Below, piece after piece: positions 6,525-15,569 of a stretch of 42,556 bases of DNA (position 1 is its first letter; every line of letters begins with the position of its first letter). The position numbers and the translations under genes are program-made. Source of the DNA: Caballeronia terrestris (GTDB taxonomy: Bacteria; Pseudomonadota; Gammaproteobacteria; Burkholderiales; Burkholderiaceae); contig NZ_FCOL02000045.1 in NCBI RefSeq assembly GCF_001544515.1, forward strand, positions 1-42,556, in the 5' to 3' direction. The notes under the pieces were generated by a model that was not told where the DNA came from, did no database searches, and worked only from the letters and a program-made list of their open reading frames with translations.

Positions 6525-9163
6525 TGGCTATTTCCGTTCGCCACGCGACGGCCGACACGGGCTACCGGAAAGAGCCATCGGCGGTGAAGTTCTTGCCGTA
6601 CTCCTACCACGTCACTGACCACATCGTGAGCACGGTCACTAACGAATACTTGATAACCTTCCGCGTTCGCGGCCGCTCGCACGAGAGCGCCTCGGACTGG
6701 GAACACATCAACTGGCGTCGCGATTTGAATCAACTGTTCAAGACGGTGGGCAACGAGCACGTCAAATTTTGGGTGCACTTGCACCATCATCAGACCGACC
6801 GCTACCCGGTAAGCGAATTCGCATCGACATTCGCTCGCGAGCTCGACCGCAAGTATCGCAAGCGCTTTGAAGATGTGCCTTTGATGACCAACGACTGGTA
6901 TCTGAGTGTTGTGTACAACCCGGTCGGCGACTTTACGCAGAAATTCCTCGCGCGCTTCGAGCGCCCGTCGCGAGAGGATCTCCTGGACCTCCAGGCCGAA
7001 GCCATTGCGAGCCTCGAAGATATCGCATCGCAAGTTACCGGCTCGATGCGCGCCTACGGCATCGAAACACTTGGTGTGTACTACCGCGATGAGCGTGGCA
7101 ACCGTATCGCTGCAACTGAAACCGAGGAATCTGACGACGAGCCGGACCTCGACGACATTCTGGCGGACGCTAACGCCGCTGCCGACACCGCTGCCGACAC
7201 CGATACTGCGGATAGCGCGGGTCCTGCGCGTGCACGGCGCGCCGTGCCGCCCGGTCGCCAGTTCGCTTTTTCGAGCGCGCTCGAGTTCGTGAGCTTCCTG
7301 GCCAACGACGAGTGGCAACCCGTGCCGGTCACGCGCGATCGAGCGCGCGAAAGCATGTTGTACAACCGCACCGTCAGCTCGCTTTTTGGCGATGTGATGC
7401 AGAGTCGCCGCATCGATGCGGACAAGTACATCGCCGGCGTCGAGGTGGTGGACTTCCCGGAAACAACCGAACCCGGCCAGCTCAACATTCTGATGGAAGC
7501 GGAGTTCGAGTTCGTGCTGTCGCAGCAGTATTGCTGCATGTCGAGCATGGCCGCCGGCGTGTTCCTGTCCAATCAGGAAAAGGCGATGCTCGAAACGCAG
7601 GACAAAAGCCGTTCGCAAATTGCGCAGATGGCCGATGCAGCGGATGACGTGGTTTCGCGTCGCGTCACGATGGGCCTGTACTACGGTTGCCTGCACGTCA
7701 CGGCGGATACGCCAAAGCAAGCACAGCGTCGTGCGCGAGCGGCGCGCGTGATGCTGAACGCGTGCTCGGTGGTGGCTGGATCGGTCGGCCTCGCCTCAGA
7801 CGCGGCATGGTGGTCGCGTCTGCCGGGAAACCATGCGCTGGCACCCCGTCCGGTGCCGATCAACAGCATGAACTATCTGTCGTTCGCGCCGTTCCATAAT
7901 TTTATGGTCGGCAAGCCCGATGGCAACCCGTGGGGGCCCGCTGTCGCGCTGCTCAAGACCGTCACGGGCACGCCGTTGTTTTTCAACTGGCATTCGTCGC
8001 CGATCAATGACAACTCGCTCGGCCACCGCCCGCCTGGGCACGCGATCTTGCTCGGCAAGACGGGCTCCGGCAAGACGACGCTGCTCAACGCCTTGATCTC
8101 CTTTTCTACCAAGTTCAGGCCTCGCCAGTTCATCTATGACGTGGGGCTTGGCATGTATCCGCTTGTCGCTGCGCTCGGTGGCTTGTACACGGTGTTGCGC
8201 GACGGCGAGCCGACTGGCTGGCAACCCGCGCAGCTCGCGCCGACGACAGCGAACATCCGAATGGTGAAGCGCCTGGTGCGGATCTGTGCCGAGACGTCAC
8301 TCGAAGGCCCGCTCACTCATGACGAAGTCAAGCAGACCAACGATGCCGTCGAGGCGGTCATGGGTGAGGAGTCGCTCTTCAAGCAGATTGAGACGCGGAC
8401 CTTCACGGCGATCGTGCAGAACGTTCCGCGTCCGTATCAGGTGGGCGCCGGCGAGCGTCCATCGCTCGCATCGCTGCTGGAGCCGTGGTGCCGGGGTGGC
8501 GAGCACGGCTGGCTGTTCGACAATGATTCCGATGAACTCGATCTGAGTCAGCGCGACGTGTTCGGATTCGATCTGACGGACTTTATCGTCGGTCCAGGTC
8601 AAAAGGCGCCGATCGCGCGTACGCCGCTACTCATGTATCTGCTGTATCGCGTGCGTTCGTCCATCGACGGCAAGCGGCGCGTCATCCAAACGTTTGACGA
8701 GTTCGCCCAATACCTGGACGACCCGACCATAACCCTCGAAGTGAAGCGCGGCCTGAAAACCGACCGGAAGAAGGACTGCATCTACGTTTTCGCGACGCAG
8801 GAAGCCAATGATGCGCTTGATAGCACGATCGGCAAAACGATTGTGCAGGCGTGCGTGACCAAAGTCATGCTCTACAACCCGGAAGCCACGCCCGCCGATT
8901 ACCTCGACTATCTCAAGCTCACCCAGGCCGAGTTGGACGCGATGCTGTCGATTCCGGAAGACAGCCGCCAGTTCGTCGTCAAACAGGGTAATCAATCGGC
9001 TCTTGCAGTGATGGACCTGACGGGCATGGACGACGAGATCGCCATCCTTTCCGGCACGCCCGACAACGCCGAGCGGTTGGACAGCGTGATGCGGCGTCTT
9101 GGGACGGACGACCCCGATAAGTGGATGCCCGCGTACTTCGATGCTGTTCGCCGCAAGGCATAA
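6524..9163 (+). CDS. virB4: VirB4-type conjugation ATPase
   Basis: An 879-aa ATPase (TrwK in R388) powering pilus assembly and substrate transfer at the inner membrane. Walker A is GKTGSGKT at residues 511-518; the Walker B-type FDEF is at 724-727 in RRVIQTFDEFAQYL. The N-terminal third is the VirB4 membrane-interacting domain; around residues 205-230 it carries an Asp/Ala/Thr-rich insertion that looks like a flexible linker. The frame is open 400 bases further upstream, but the ATG at 6524 has AGGTGAAG before it and follows virB3 without a gap. Confidence 0.97.
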   Translation: MAISVRHATADTGYRKEPSAVKFLPYSYHVTDHIVSTVTNEYLITFRVRGRSHESASDWEHINWRRDLNQLFKTVGNEHVKFWVHLHHHQTDRYPVSEFASTFARELDRKYRKRFEDVPLMTNDWYLSVVYNPVGDFTQKFLARFERPSREDLLDLQAEAIASLEDIASQVTGSMRAYGIETLGVYYRDERGNRIAATETEESDDEPDLDDILADANAAADTAADTDTADSAGPARARRAVPPGRQFAFSSALEFVSFLANDEWQPVPVTRDRARESMLYNRTVSSLFGDVMQSRRIDADKYIAGVEVVDFPETTEPGQLNILMEAEFEFVLSQQYCCMSSMAAGVFLSNQEKAMLETQDKSRSQIAQMADAADDVVSRRVTMGLYYGCLHVTADTPKQAQRRARAARVMLNACSVVAGSVGLASDAAWWSRLPGNHALAPRPVPINSMNYLSFAPFHNFMVGKPDGNPWGPAVALLKTVTGTPLFFNWHSSPINDNSLGHRPPGHAILLGKTGSGKTTLLNALISFSTKFRPRQFIYDVGLGMYPLVAALGGLYTVLRDGEPTGWQPAQLAPTTANIRMVKRLVRICAETSLEGPLTHDEVKQTNDAVEAVMGEESLFKQIETRTFTAIVQNVPRPYQVGAGERPSLASLLEPWCRGGEHGWLFDNDSDELDLSQRDVFGFDLTDFIVGPGQKAPIARTPLLMYLLYRVRSSIDGKRRVIQTFDEFAQYLDDPTITLEVKRGLKTDRKKDCIYVFATQEANDALDSTIGKTIVQACVTKVMLYNPEATPADYLDYLKLTQAELDAMLSIPEDSRQFVVKQGNQSALAVMDLTGMDDEIAILSGTPDNAERLDSVMRRLGTDDPDKWMPAYFDAVRRKA

Positions 9164-9184
9164 CCAGGAGACAGGAGCCACACC

Positions 9185-9910
9185 ATGCAGAAATCACGCG
9201 TTGCCGTTTCTGTCGCGCTTGCTGTGGTGCTCGTGCCGCTTTCGCCCCTTGGGAGTCGTGCCCAGGTGGTGGTCACCGATCCTCTCGGTCAAGTCCAATG
9301 GGTTCAGCAGGTGACGACGCTGAGCCAACAGCTCACGACCTTGAAAAACCAACTTCAGACGCAAGAAGCTCAATATCGATCACTCACGGGCAGCACCGGC
9401 ATTGGCGGCCTGATTCCCCGCGACGCCTCGATGCTGCGCACCAATCTGCCATCGAACTGGTCGCAAGTGTACGGCGACGTGCTCAACGGCGGCAGCTCCG
9501 GCTACAACACGCGCACCACGCAAATCGTCAACGCCATCAAGTCGAAGATCGACGGGATGGGTCGCGGCGAGGCGCTCGACTATGCCAACAGCCAGATCGA
9601 AGCGAAGGGCGCGACCGATCGGGCGATGGGCGAGCAAGCCTACAACAATGAAATGGCCGAGCTCAACACCATTCAGTCGCTGACGAGCCAAATCGACGCG
9701 ACCAGCACGCCCAAAGAGATTGCGGACCTACAGGCGCGTATTTCGACGGCGCGCGGCGCCATCGAAGCCGAACAGACCAAGCTCAACCTCATGGCGTCGC
9801 TTCAGCAATCACAGGACAAGATTCTGCAACAGCAGCAAATCCAAGCGGTGCGCCGCTATGGCATCGGCACAGCCACGGACGACAACACAGCTCCGACAAT
9901 CACTCCCTAA
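9185..9910 (+). CDS. virB5: VirB5-type minor pilin
   Basis: A 241-aa exported protein, the minor subunit at the pilus tip (TrwJ). It has a signal peptide (LAVVLVPLSPLGSRAQ) and then VVVTDPLGQVQWVQQVTTLS and long Gln-rich helices (LTTLKNQLQTQEAQYRSLTG), which is the family's start. A second helical bundle occupies residues 130-220, ending in a Gln-rich run (QQSQDKILQQQQIQAVRRYG). AGGAG 12-16 bp upstream supports the ATG. It lies between virB4 and the EexN-like gene. Confidence 0.9.
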   Translation: MQKSRVAVSVALAVVLVPLSPLGSRAQVVVTDPLGQVQWVQQVTTLSQQLTTLKNQLQTQEAQYRSLTGSTGIGGLIPRDASMLRTNLPSNWSQVYGDVLNGGSSGYNTRTTQIVNAIKSKIDGMGRGEALDYANSQIEAKGATDRAMGEQAYNNEMAELNTIQSLTSQIDATSTPKEIADLQARISTARGAIEAEQTKLNLMASLQQSQDKILQQQQIQAVRRYGIGTATDDNTAPTITP

Positions 9911-9933
9911 GCTCACTACTGGACCTGTCACCC

Positions 9934-10152
9934 ATGCAAAAAGCAGCCTTAATGCTCTTATCGCTCTCGATCCTTTCCGCTTGTGGGAAGGATGCTGACC
10001 ATCCAGCGCAAACTAAGGATTGGTACCTACAACATGATAAGGAGCGCCTAGCTCGTGTGTCTGAGTGCAATAACGACGCGGCACAGAAGGTAACACCGGA
10101 CTGTCAAAACGCCTTGGACGCAGAAGCGCAGGTTTTTGCGTTTGGAAAATAG
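9934..10152 (+). CDS. eexN: EexN-like entry-exclusion lipoprotein
   Basis: A 72-aa lipoprotein: lipobox LSAC with the acylated Cys at residue 17, then a short periplasmic domain with KDWYLQHDKERLARVSEC and TPDCQNALDAE. The W-Y-x(2)-H-x(2)-E-R ... C ... D-C-x-N-A pattern is that of the EexN family. These proteins stop a cell that already holds the plasmid from receiving it again. The place between virB5 and virB6 fits, as entry-exclusion genes of related plasmids lie near these genes. No strong ribosome binding site is seen. Confidence 0.82.
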   Translation: MQKAALMLLSLSILSACGKDADHPAQTKDWYLQHDKERLARVSECNNDAAQKVTPDCQNALDAEAQVFAFGK

Positions 10153-10163
10153 GTCTATTCCTT

Positions 10164-11273
10164 ATGGCGACCTACAACGCAACGTCGCAGATTTTCACGT
10201 ACATGGACACCGTCGTATCTGAGTTCGTGGCAACGAATCTGTCGAATGTCGTGAGCTTTGTCGCGCCGATGGTCGCGCTGGGTCTGACGATGGCGCTAAT
10301 GATCGAGGGGTTATTTCTCATGGGCCGACCGAATGGCGAGCCGCTCAGCTCGCTCGTCAATCGGTTCGTGAGATACGCCATCATCGTCAGCATAGCGAGC
10401 GCAGGCGGGTGGTATCAGACGACACTCGCCAACACGGCGATGCACATTCCCGACGAGTTGGCTTCAGTGTTTATCGTCAACGGGCAGTCCGGCGCAAATG
10501 CGCAATCGACGATCTCCAACTCGATCGATCAGGCGATGGACAACGGGCTGACCGTAGCAAAAAAGGCGTTCGAGCACGCGGGCGTATTAAGCGGCCCGCA
10601 TCTCGCGAGCCTTGTCCTCGGGATCACAGTTCTCTTCGTTACGGCGATCATGTGCGGCATCGGCGCAGGCTTGATCCTGATGTCAAAGGTCATGCTCGGC
10701 ATAACCGTTTGCTTTGGCCCGATCTTCATCTTCTTGTTGGTGTTCGAAAGCACGAAGTCACTCTTCACCCGGTGGATGGGGTCGGTCATCAACTACGGCT
10801 TAGTAACCGTGCTGTTTTCCGCCGTATTCGGCTTGTTGTTGTACTTCTTCAAGGCCGCAGTTGGGGCAGCAGCTGTGGACAACCCAACCTCGCCGGTCAT
10901 GGTCTCCATCGTCACCTGCGTATTGGTGCTCGTCATTACCTGGTTCGTGCTGAAGGAAATCCCGCATATGGCTTCGTCCTGGGGGCAGGGCGTGTCAGCC
11001 GATATCTTCCGGCACATGCGGCAAAACCGGGGCGGTGGAAGCAGCAACAGTGGTGGCGCCGACAAAGGCAGCGGCGGGGGCAACGCCGGTCAATCCGGCG
11101 GCGCTGGTTCGCGCGGTGCCGCCAATGCAGCGGGGTCCGCGGGCTCAGCGGGGTCGGCGAGATCGGCCGGGTCAGCAGGGTCAGCCGGGTCAGCAGCCAA
11201 CTCAGCATCTTCCGGGCAGGCCGCGCAGGCACCTACAAACGGTCTTGCACGAGGCTCGCGCCGCTCCACGTGA
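10164..11273 (+). CDS. virB6: VirB6-type polytopic channel protein
   Basis: A 369-aa inner-membrane protein (TrwI). Several hydrophobic segments can be read: residues 30-50 (VSFVAPMVALGLTMALMIEG), about 70-90, 150-180 (LASLVLGITVLFVTAIMCGI), 185-205, 215-240 and 255-275. The family's central Trp-rich stretch is present (FTRWMGSVINYGLVTVLF). The last 90 residues are Gly/Ser/Ala-only low complexity, encoded by imprecise 9-bp GGGTCAGCN repeats (about 11136-11200). There is no evident ribosome binding site, and translation may depend on the gene 11 bp upstream. An 87-bp gap precedes virB7. Confidence 0.9.
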   Translation: MATYNATSQIFTYMDTVVSEFVATNLSNVVSFVAPMVALGLTMALMIEGLFLMGRPNGEPLSSLVNRFVRYAIIVSIASAGGWYQTTLANTAMHIPDELASVFIVNGQSGANAQSTISNSIDQAMDNGLTVAKKAFEHAGVLSGPHLASLVLGITVLFVTAIMCGIGAGLILMSKVMLGITVCFGPIFIFLLVFESTKSLFTRWMGSVINYGLVTVLFSAVFGLLLYFFKAAVGAAAVDNPTSPVMVSIVTCVLVLVITWFVLKEIPHMASSWGQGVSADIFRHMRQNRGGGSSNSGGADKGSGGGNAGQSGGAGSRGAANAAGSAGSAGSARSAGSAGSAGSAANSASSGQAAQAPTNGLARGSRRST

Positions 11274-11360
11274 CTAACGTCGTCGAACATTAGTCATTGA
11301 AAGCGCGGTTTCAAGGACGTACCATGGTTTTGCGTGATCAAACCTGAGAGGGTCGCGAGC

Positions 11361-11558
11361 ATGAGATTCCCTTTTGCAATGGCTTGTTGCACGGTGCTCG
11401 CGCTTGGCGGATGCACGAGCACGCCCAAGCCTCCGCCGGAGCCGGACATGAGCCGCATGAGTCCGGTGAACAAGACCCTGCCAAGCGAGCTTGTCGGCAA
11501 AGCGGTCCTTCCATTGAAAACGCCCGTCCAGCAATGGAAGGCTGGGGATGCGAAGTGA
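11361..11558 (+). CDS. virB7: VirB7-type lipoprotein
   Basis: A 65-aa outer-membrane lipoprotein (TrwH) of the core complex. The signal ends in lipobox LGGC with the acylated Cys at residue 18, followed by a Pro-rich stretch (TPKPPPEPDMS) and a short tail (VNKTLPSELVGK) that would contact VirB9. The ATG at 11361 is chosen over an upstream reading because GAGAGGG precedes it and the signal peptide then has normal length. The stop overlaps the GTG start of virB8 (GTGA). Confidence 0.87.
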   Translation: MRFPFAMACCTVLALGGCTSTPKPPPEPDMSRMSPVNKTLPSELVGKAVLPLKTPVQQWKAGDAK

Positions 11559-12298
11559 AAAGCGATCCGCAGAACATCGCGCGGGCCGAGCGCAAAGCCG
11601 TCACGCGGGCTGAAATGGACGTCTACCGAAAGGAGCGCGGCAGCGCCGAAATCGATTTGCTCGATGAGGTCTTGCTGTCGCGCAAGCGTGCGTGGCAAGT
11701 CGCCGCGGGCTTTGCGGCATTTGCGCTACTCGCGTGGGGCGTCGCGGGCGGCACGATGTTGCGTTACGCACAACCCTTGCCGCAATACCTGCTCACGCTC
11801 AACAAGTCCACCGGCGAACTATCGCAAGTGTCGATCGTCACGCAGAGCATGGGCATGGACGAAGCGACGGACCAGTATTGGGTGTCGCAGTTCGTCATCC
11901 ACCGCGAAGCCTACGACTTCAATGCGGGACAGACGGATTATGATTTTCTGCGCCTGACTGCGGCGGGGCAGGTGGCCGACGACTACTTACAGCAGTATCG
12001 CGGCGCAAAGCCGAAGGACAAGGTGCTTGGCGACTCGGAAAGTACCTCGGTGCATATCAATTCGGTCATTGTCGATACCAAGCACCGCGTCGCAACGGTT
12101 CGCTACACGACCACGAAGCGCTATCGCGACCGGCCGAATGCCGATCCACCGCAGTATTGGATTGCCACGCTCGCCTATGACTACGTGCGCCGCCCAATGA
12201 ACGCTGCCGAGCGGTTTATCAACCCGGCTGGCTTCCAGGTCACCAGTTTTAGGCCCAACCCGGAAAGTCCGGCGAACGTGGGCAGGGTAGGGGGCTGA
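11555..12298 (+). CDS. virB8: VirB8-type inner-membrane scaffold protein
   Basis: A 247-aa bitopic protein (TrwG): cytoplasmic N-terminus, one TM helix at about residues 46-65 (WQVAAGFAAFALLAWGVAGG), and a periplasmic NTF2-like domain containing YWVSQFVIHREAYDFN and a C-terminal WIATLAYDYVRRPMN. The frame is open far upstream inside virB7. I chose the GTG at 11555 because it forms a 4-base overlap with the virB7 stop, has GGGGAT upstream and gives the usual family length. An ATG at 11534 is the alternative. Confidence 0.9.
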   Translation: MKSDPQNIARAERKAVTRAEMDVYRKERGSAEIDLLDEVLLSRKRAWQVAAGFAAFALLAWGVAGGTMLRYAQPLPQYLLTLNKSTGELSQVSIVTQSMGMDEATDQYWVSQFVIHREAYDFNAGQTDYDFLRLTAAGQVADDYLQQYRGAKPKDKVLGDSESTSVHINSVIVDTKHRVATVRYTTTKRYRDRPNADPPQYWIATLAYDYVRRPMNAAERFINPAGFQVTSFRPNPESPANVGRVGG

Positions 12299-12300
12299 CC

Positions 12301-13251
12301 ATGAAGCGCATGAGACCCTTCCGAGCCTTTGGACCTATCGGACCCATCCGACCCATCCAACTTCTCGCACCCATTGGACTTGCAGCACTGGCGGCTGCTG
12401 TGGTGTTCGCGTCGTCGCCGGCCACGGCCGTGTCGCCAAAGAAGAACTCACCCTACGACTATCGCATCAAGTCAGTAATCTACAACCCGCTCGATACGGT
12501 CGAACTGAATGCTGTGCTCGGCATCCAGATTCATATCACGGTCAGCAAGGATGAAAAGTACGTCACGCACGCCTTTGGCGACACCAAGGCATGGCAGTTC
12601 ACGCATAGCGGCAACAATTTCTTCGTCCGCCCGACAGCCGATCTGAGCGATACCAACCTCACGATCGTGACTGACAAACACACGTACAACATCCTGCTTC
12701 ACTTCATCGGCCATTACACGAAGCAGGGCGCGGACGGTCAGCCGGTGCGGGCGTTCATCAATAACCCGTGGTCGATGAAACAGGCGACGATCGAGCTGAA
12801 TTATCAGTACCCGAGCGAGGAGTCCGCGAAGGCCAGGGCTGCGATCTCCAAAGCGCAGTTGAAGCAGGCGATGGCTCGGACCGACCCGAATGCAACCTTT
12901 AACGTCGACTATCAAATGTCGGCCGATCCAGCGTCGGCGTCCATCGCGCCGGTCAACGTGTGGGATGACTTCCGCTTCACATACTTCAAATTCGCAGCCA
13001 ACGCCGAGCTGCCTGAGATTTTTGTCATCAGTTCCGATGGCAAGGAAAGCACGGTGAACACGCACGTGGAAGGCGCAGACCACAACATCATCGTCGCCGA
13101 AACGACCGCCACGGCGTGGCGCGTGCGCTACGGCCAGAAGAAGGTGATCGGCATTGTCAATGGCGCGTTCGACCCGTCGCGTGGTGCGACGCCGAGCGGT
13201 ACGGTTGTCCCGGGCTTCAGGCGGGTCATGAAAAGCGAGAACGAGCAATGA
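12301..13251 (+). CDS. virB9: VirB9-type outer-membrane core complex protein
   Basis: A 316-aa exported protein (TrwF) that with VirB7 and VirB10 forms the core complex. The signal region is odd: a Pro/Ile repeat (FGPIGPIRPIQLLAPIGL), encoded by near-copies of GACCCATCC, precedes the hydrophobic core and the cleavage site near ATA-VS. The mature part has the N-terminal domain with DTKAWQFTHSGNNFFVRP and the C-terminal domain that binds VirB7 (VNVWDDFRFTYFKFAANAEL). It starts 2 bp after virB8 and overlaps virB10 by ATGA. Confidence 0.93.
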   Translation: MKRMRPFRAFGPIGPIRPIQLLAPIGLAALAAAVVFASSPATAVSPKKNSPYDYRIKSVIYNPLDTVELNAVLGIQIHITVSKDEKYVTHAFGDTKAWQFTHSGNNFFVRPTADLSDTNLTIVTDKHTYNILLHFIGHYTKQGADGQPVRAFINNPWSMKQATIELNYQYPSEESAKARAAISKAQLKQAMARTDPNATFNVDYQMSADPASASIAPVNVWDDFRFTYFKFAANAELPEIFVISSDGKESTVNTHVEGADHNIIVAETTATAWRVRYGQKKVIGIVNGAFDPSRGATPSGTVVPGFRRVMKSENEQ

Positions 13252-14426
13252 GCCGGCGCGAACAGAACATCGATGACCTGGTCGACGAAAACCCACCGAT
13301 CGACGGCGGGCGCGACTCATTTGCGAGCGTCGTCGCGTCCCGTCACCGAATCCAGGGCATGCGCGCGTTCGTTGCGCTGATGGTCATCCTCGGCATCGGC
13401 CTGATCGGCTGGATCATGTACCGGAAGCTGCACCCACCCGGCGGCCCTGAAGTCCAGGCTAAACAGCAGGTTCCAAACATGCTGCCTAAGTATGACTTCT
13501 CGACCGACCCGAACGGTGCTGCATCGCCCCCGACGCCGGCGAGTGTGGCGGCGGTGGCGGCCGCGGCGGCGGCACCGCAACAGCCGCAACCGACACGCGC
13601 GCAGGCCGGAGGAAAGCGCGAACTGACGCCAGAAGAAAAGGCCTATCAGCGCCGGCTCGATGCTGACAGCTCGACCGTGCAAGAGACGCCGCAGGGTGCG
13701 GGCAGTACGGTACAACGAGTCGCGGCGCAAGGCGCGGGCTCAGAATCCGCACCCGCCAGTGCTGACAGCGTGGCACTTGCCTCAAGGATGCACGGTGTCG
13801 GCATCGGCCGCGTCATGGCAAGCACCTTCAAGCAGCCGAGCCTGACGGTGCCCGCTGGCACGATGATTCAGTGTGGCACGGCAACCGAGCTGGATACCAC
13901 CGTGCCGGGACAGATCAAGTGCCACGTAAGCCAGGACGTGTATTCGTTCAATCACAAGGTCCGGCTGATCGACAAGGGCGCAACGGTCGTCGGCGAAGCG
14001 AGCGGCGGCATCAAGGGCGGTCAGGCCCGCGTGTTCGCGTTGTGGACTCGGCTCGTCAATTCGGACGGCGCGACGATCAGCCTCAACAGCCCCGGCACGA
14101 ACTCGCTTGGCAGCGCTGGGATTCCCGGACAGGTCGATTCACACTTTTGGGAACGGTTTGGCCCCGCCATTCTCATTTCGATCATTTCGGACTTTGGCGA
14201 CGCGGGCGTCCAGTACGCGGCGAACAAAGCGAGCAACGGCGGAACGAACATCAATTTCGATAACACGTCGCAAACGTCTGATTCACTTGCTCGTGAAGCC
14301 CTTGCCGCGACGATCAACATTCCGCCGACGCTGTACGACCAGCAGGGCGATCACGTAGCGATTTTTGTGCGGCAAGACCTCGATTTCAGCAACGTCTATG
14401 AGTTGAATGCCGATGCCACTCCATAA
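13248..14426 (+). CDS. virB10: VirB10-type core complex protein
   Basis: A 392-aa protein (TrwE) spanning both membranes: cytoplasmic N-terminus, one TM helix (AFVALMVILGIGLIGWIMY), a Pro/Ala/Gln-rich periplasmic linker (residues about 85-130), and the C-terminal beta-barrel domain. The barrel domain contains MIQCGTATELDTTVPGQIKC, GARVFALWTRL-like LxW and DFGDAGVQYAANKASNG. It forms the outer-membrane channel and senses ATP use. The start is fixed by the ATGA overlap with virB9; the frame is open upstream but within virB9. It overlaps virB11 by 20 bases. Confidence 0.94.
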   Translation: MSRREQNIDDLVDENPPIDGGRDSFASVVASRHRIQGMRAFVALMVILGIGLIGWIMYRKLHPPGGPEVQAKQQVPNMLPKYDFSTDPNGAASPPTPASVAAVAAAAAAPQQPQPTRAQAGGKRELTPEEKAYQRRLDADSSTVQETPQGAGSTVQRVAAQGAGSESAPASADSVALASRMHGVGIGRVMASTFKQPSLTVPAGTMIQCGTATELDTTVPGQIKCHVSQDVYSFNHKVRLIDKGATVVGEASGGIKGGQARVFALWTRLVNSDGATISLNSPGTNSLGSAGIPGQVDSHFWERFGPAILISIISDFGDAGVQYAANKASNGGTNINFDNTSQTSDSLAREALAATINIPPTLYDQQGDHVAIFVRQDLDFSNVYELNADATP

Positions 14427-15432
14427 AGTCCAGTCGTTCATTGCCTCGGACCATGCGGTCAATATGACGTTGGCTCCGTTGCTCCGCTACCTTGAAGATC
14501 CAGACGTGTTCGAGGTTCGCGTCAACAAGTTCGGGCAGGTCGTCACCGCCCGAACTGATGGGCGCGAGCGGCACGACGAACCGGCGATCACGCCCGCCTA
14601 CGTCAACAATCTGACGAACACGCTTCTGTCGTATAACGGCCTGGGACCATCGCCGATCATAGACGTGAAGCTGCCAAACGGCACGCGCGGCGTGATTGTG
14701 CGGCCTCCGGCTGTGCTCGAAGGCACCGTGCTCATCTGTTTTCGAAAGCATCTGCAGGTAAGCAAGGGACTGGAGCAGTTGCGCGACGAAGGGCGCTTCG
14801 ACAACGCGAAGCGCCGCACGATCGAGGACATGCTCAAGCTCGATCCAGTCGAAGAAAGGTTGCTCGGTCTGCTCGATCGCGGCGATGTGGTCGAGTTCAT
14901 GCGAGAAGTGGTGCGCAGCAAGAAAAACATCTGCGTGTCCGGCAAGACGGGGTCGGGCAAATCGACGCTCACGCGCACGCTGCTGGCTGAAGTTCCGCCA
15001 ACTGAGCGCGTACTGTTGTTGGAAGACGTACATGAGGTCGAAGCCGATAATCAGCACGAAGTCGGCTACATGATGTACGGGAAGCAAGAGGGCCGAATAT
15101 CGGCGAAAGAATGCCTGACGGCCGCCATGCGGCTGTCGCCCGACCGTATTTTTCTCACTGAGCTGCGCGACGATGCTGCGTGGGACTATCTGACGGGAGC
15201 GAACACGGGGCATCCGGGCGGGATTTTTTCGACGCACGCGGACAACGCGGCGACGACCTTTGCGCGGATCGCGACGCTTGTTAAAGCCTCCGAAGTCGGC
15301 CGCACGGTGGACTACGACGTGATTCTGAAAACCGTCATCACGACGGTCGACGTGGTTATCTACATGGCCGAACGTGAAGTAAAGGAGATTTACTATGATC
15401 CGGCGTATCGGCGTCGCCAGCTCATGAGCTGA
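14407..15432 (+). CDS. virB11: VirB11-type hexameric traffic ATPase
   Basis: A 341-aa ATPase (TrwD). Walker A is GKTGSGKS at residues 179-186 (preceded by NICVSG), the Asp box is LLLEDVHEVE, and the Walker B region is AAMRLSPDRIFLTELRDDAA, with the His box TGHPGGIFSTHAD. It switches the machine between pilus building and DNA transfer at the cytoplasmic face. Two ATGs six bases apart could serve as start (14407, 14413); both overlap virB10. It is the last virB gene. Confidence 0.95.
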   Translation: MPMPLHKVQSFIASDHAVNMTLAPLLRYLEDPDVFEVRVNKFGQVVTARTDGRERHDEPAITPAYVNNLTNTLLSYNGLGPSPIIDVKLPNGTRGVIVRPPAVLEGTVLICFRKHLQVSKGLEQLRDEGRFDNAKRRTIEDMLKLDPVEERLLGLLDRGDVVEFMREVVRSKKNICVSGKTGSGKSTLTRTLLAEVPPTERVLLLEDVHEVEADNQHEVGYMMYGKQEGRISAKECLTAAMRLSPDRIFLTELRDDAAWDYLTGANTGHPGGIFSTHADNAATTFARIATLVKASEVGRTVDYDVILKTVITTVDVVIYMAEREVKEIYYDPAYRRRQLMS

Positions 15433-15569
15433 TGCGCTTATCGTGGCCGCTGCGTTTGCATTGTGCGCGCCCGCGCGCCAAGTCATGCAGCGACGCACTT
15501 ATACTTCCCTCGGAACGGCAAGCGTTCGAAGCGCGCCGAATCACACTGAGAAAAGGAAGGGGGCGGGAC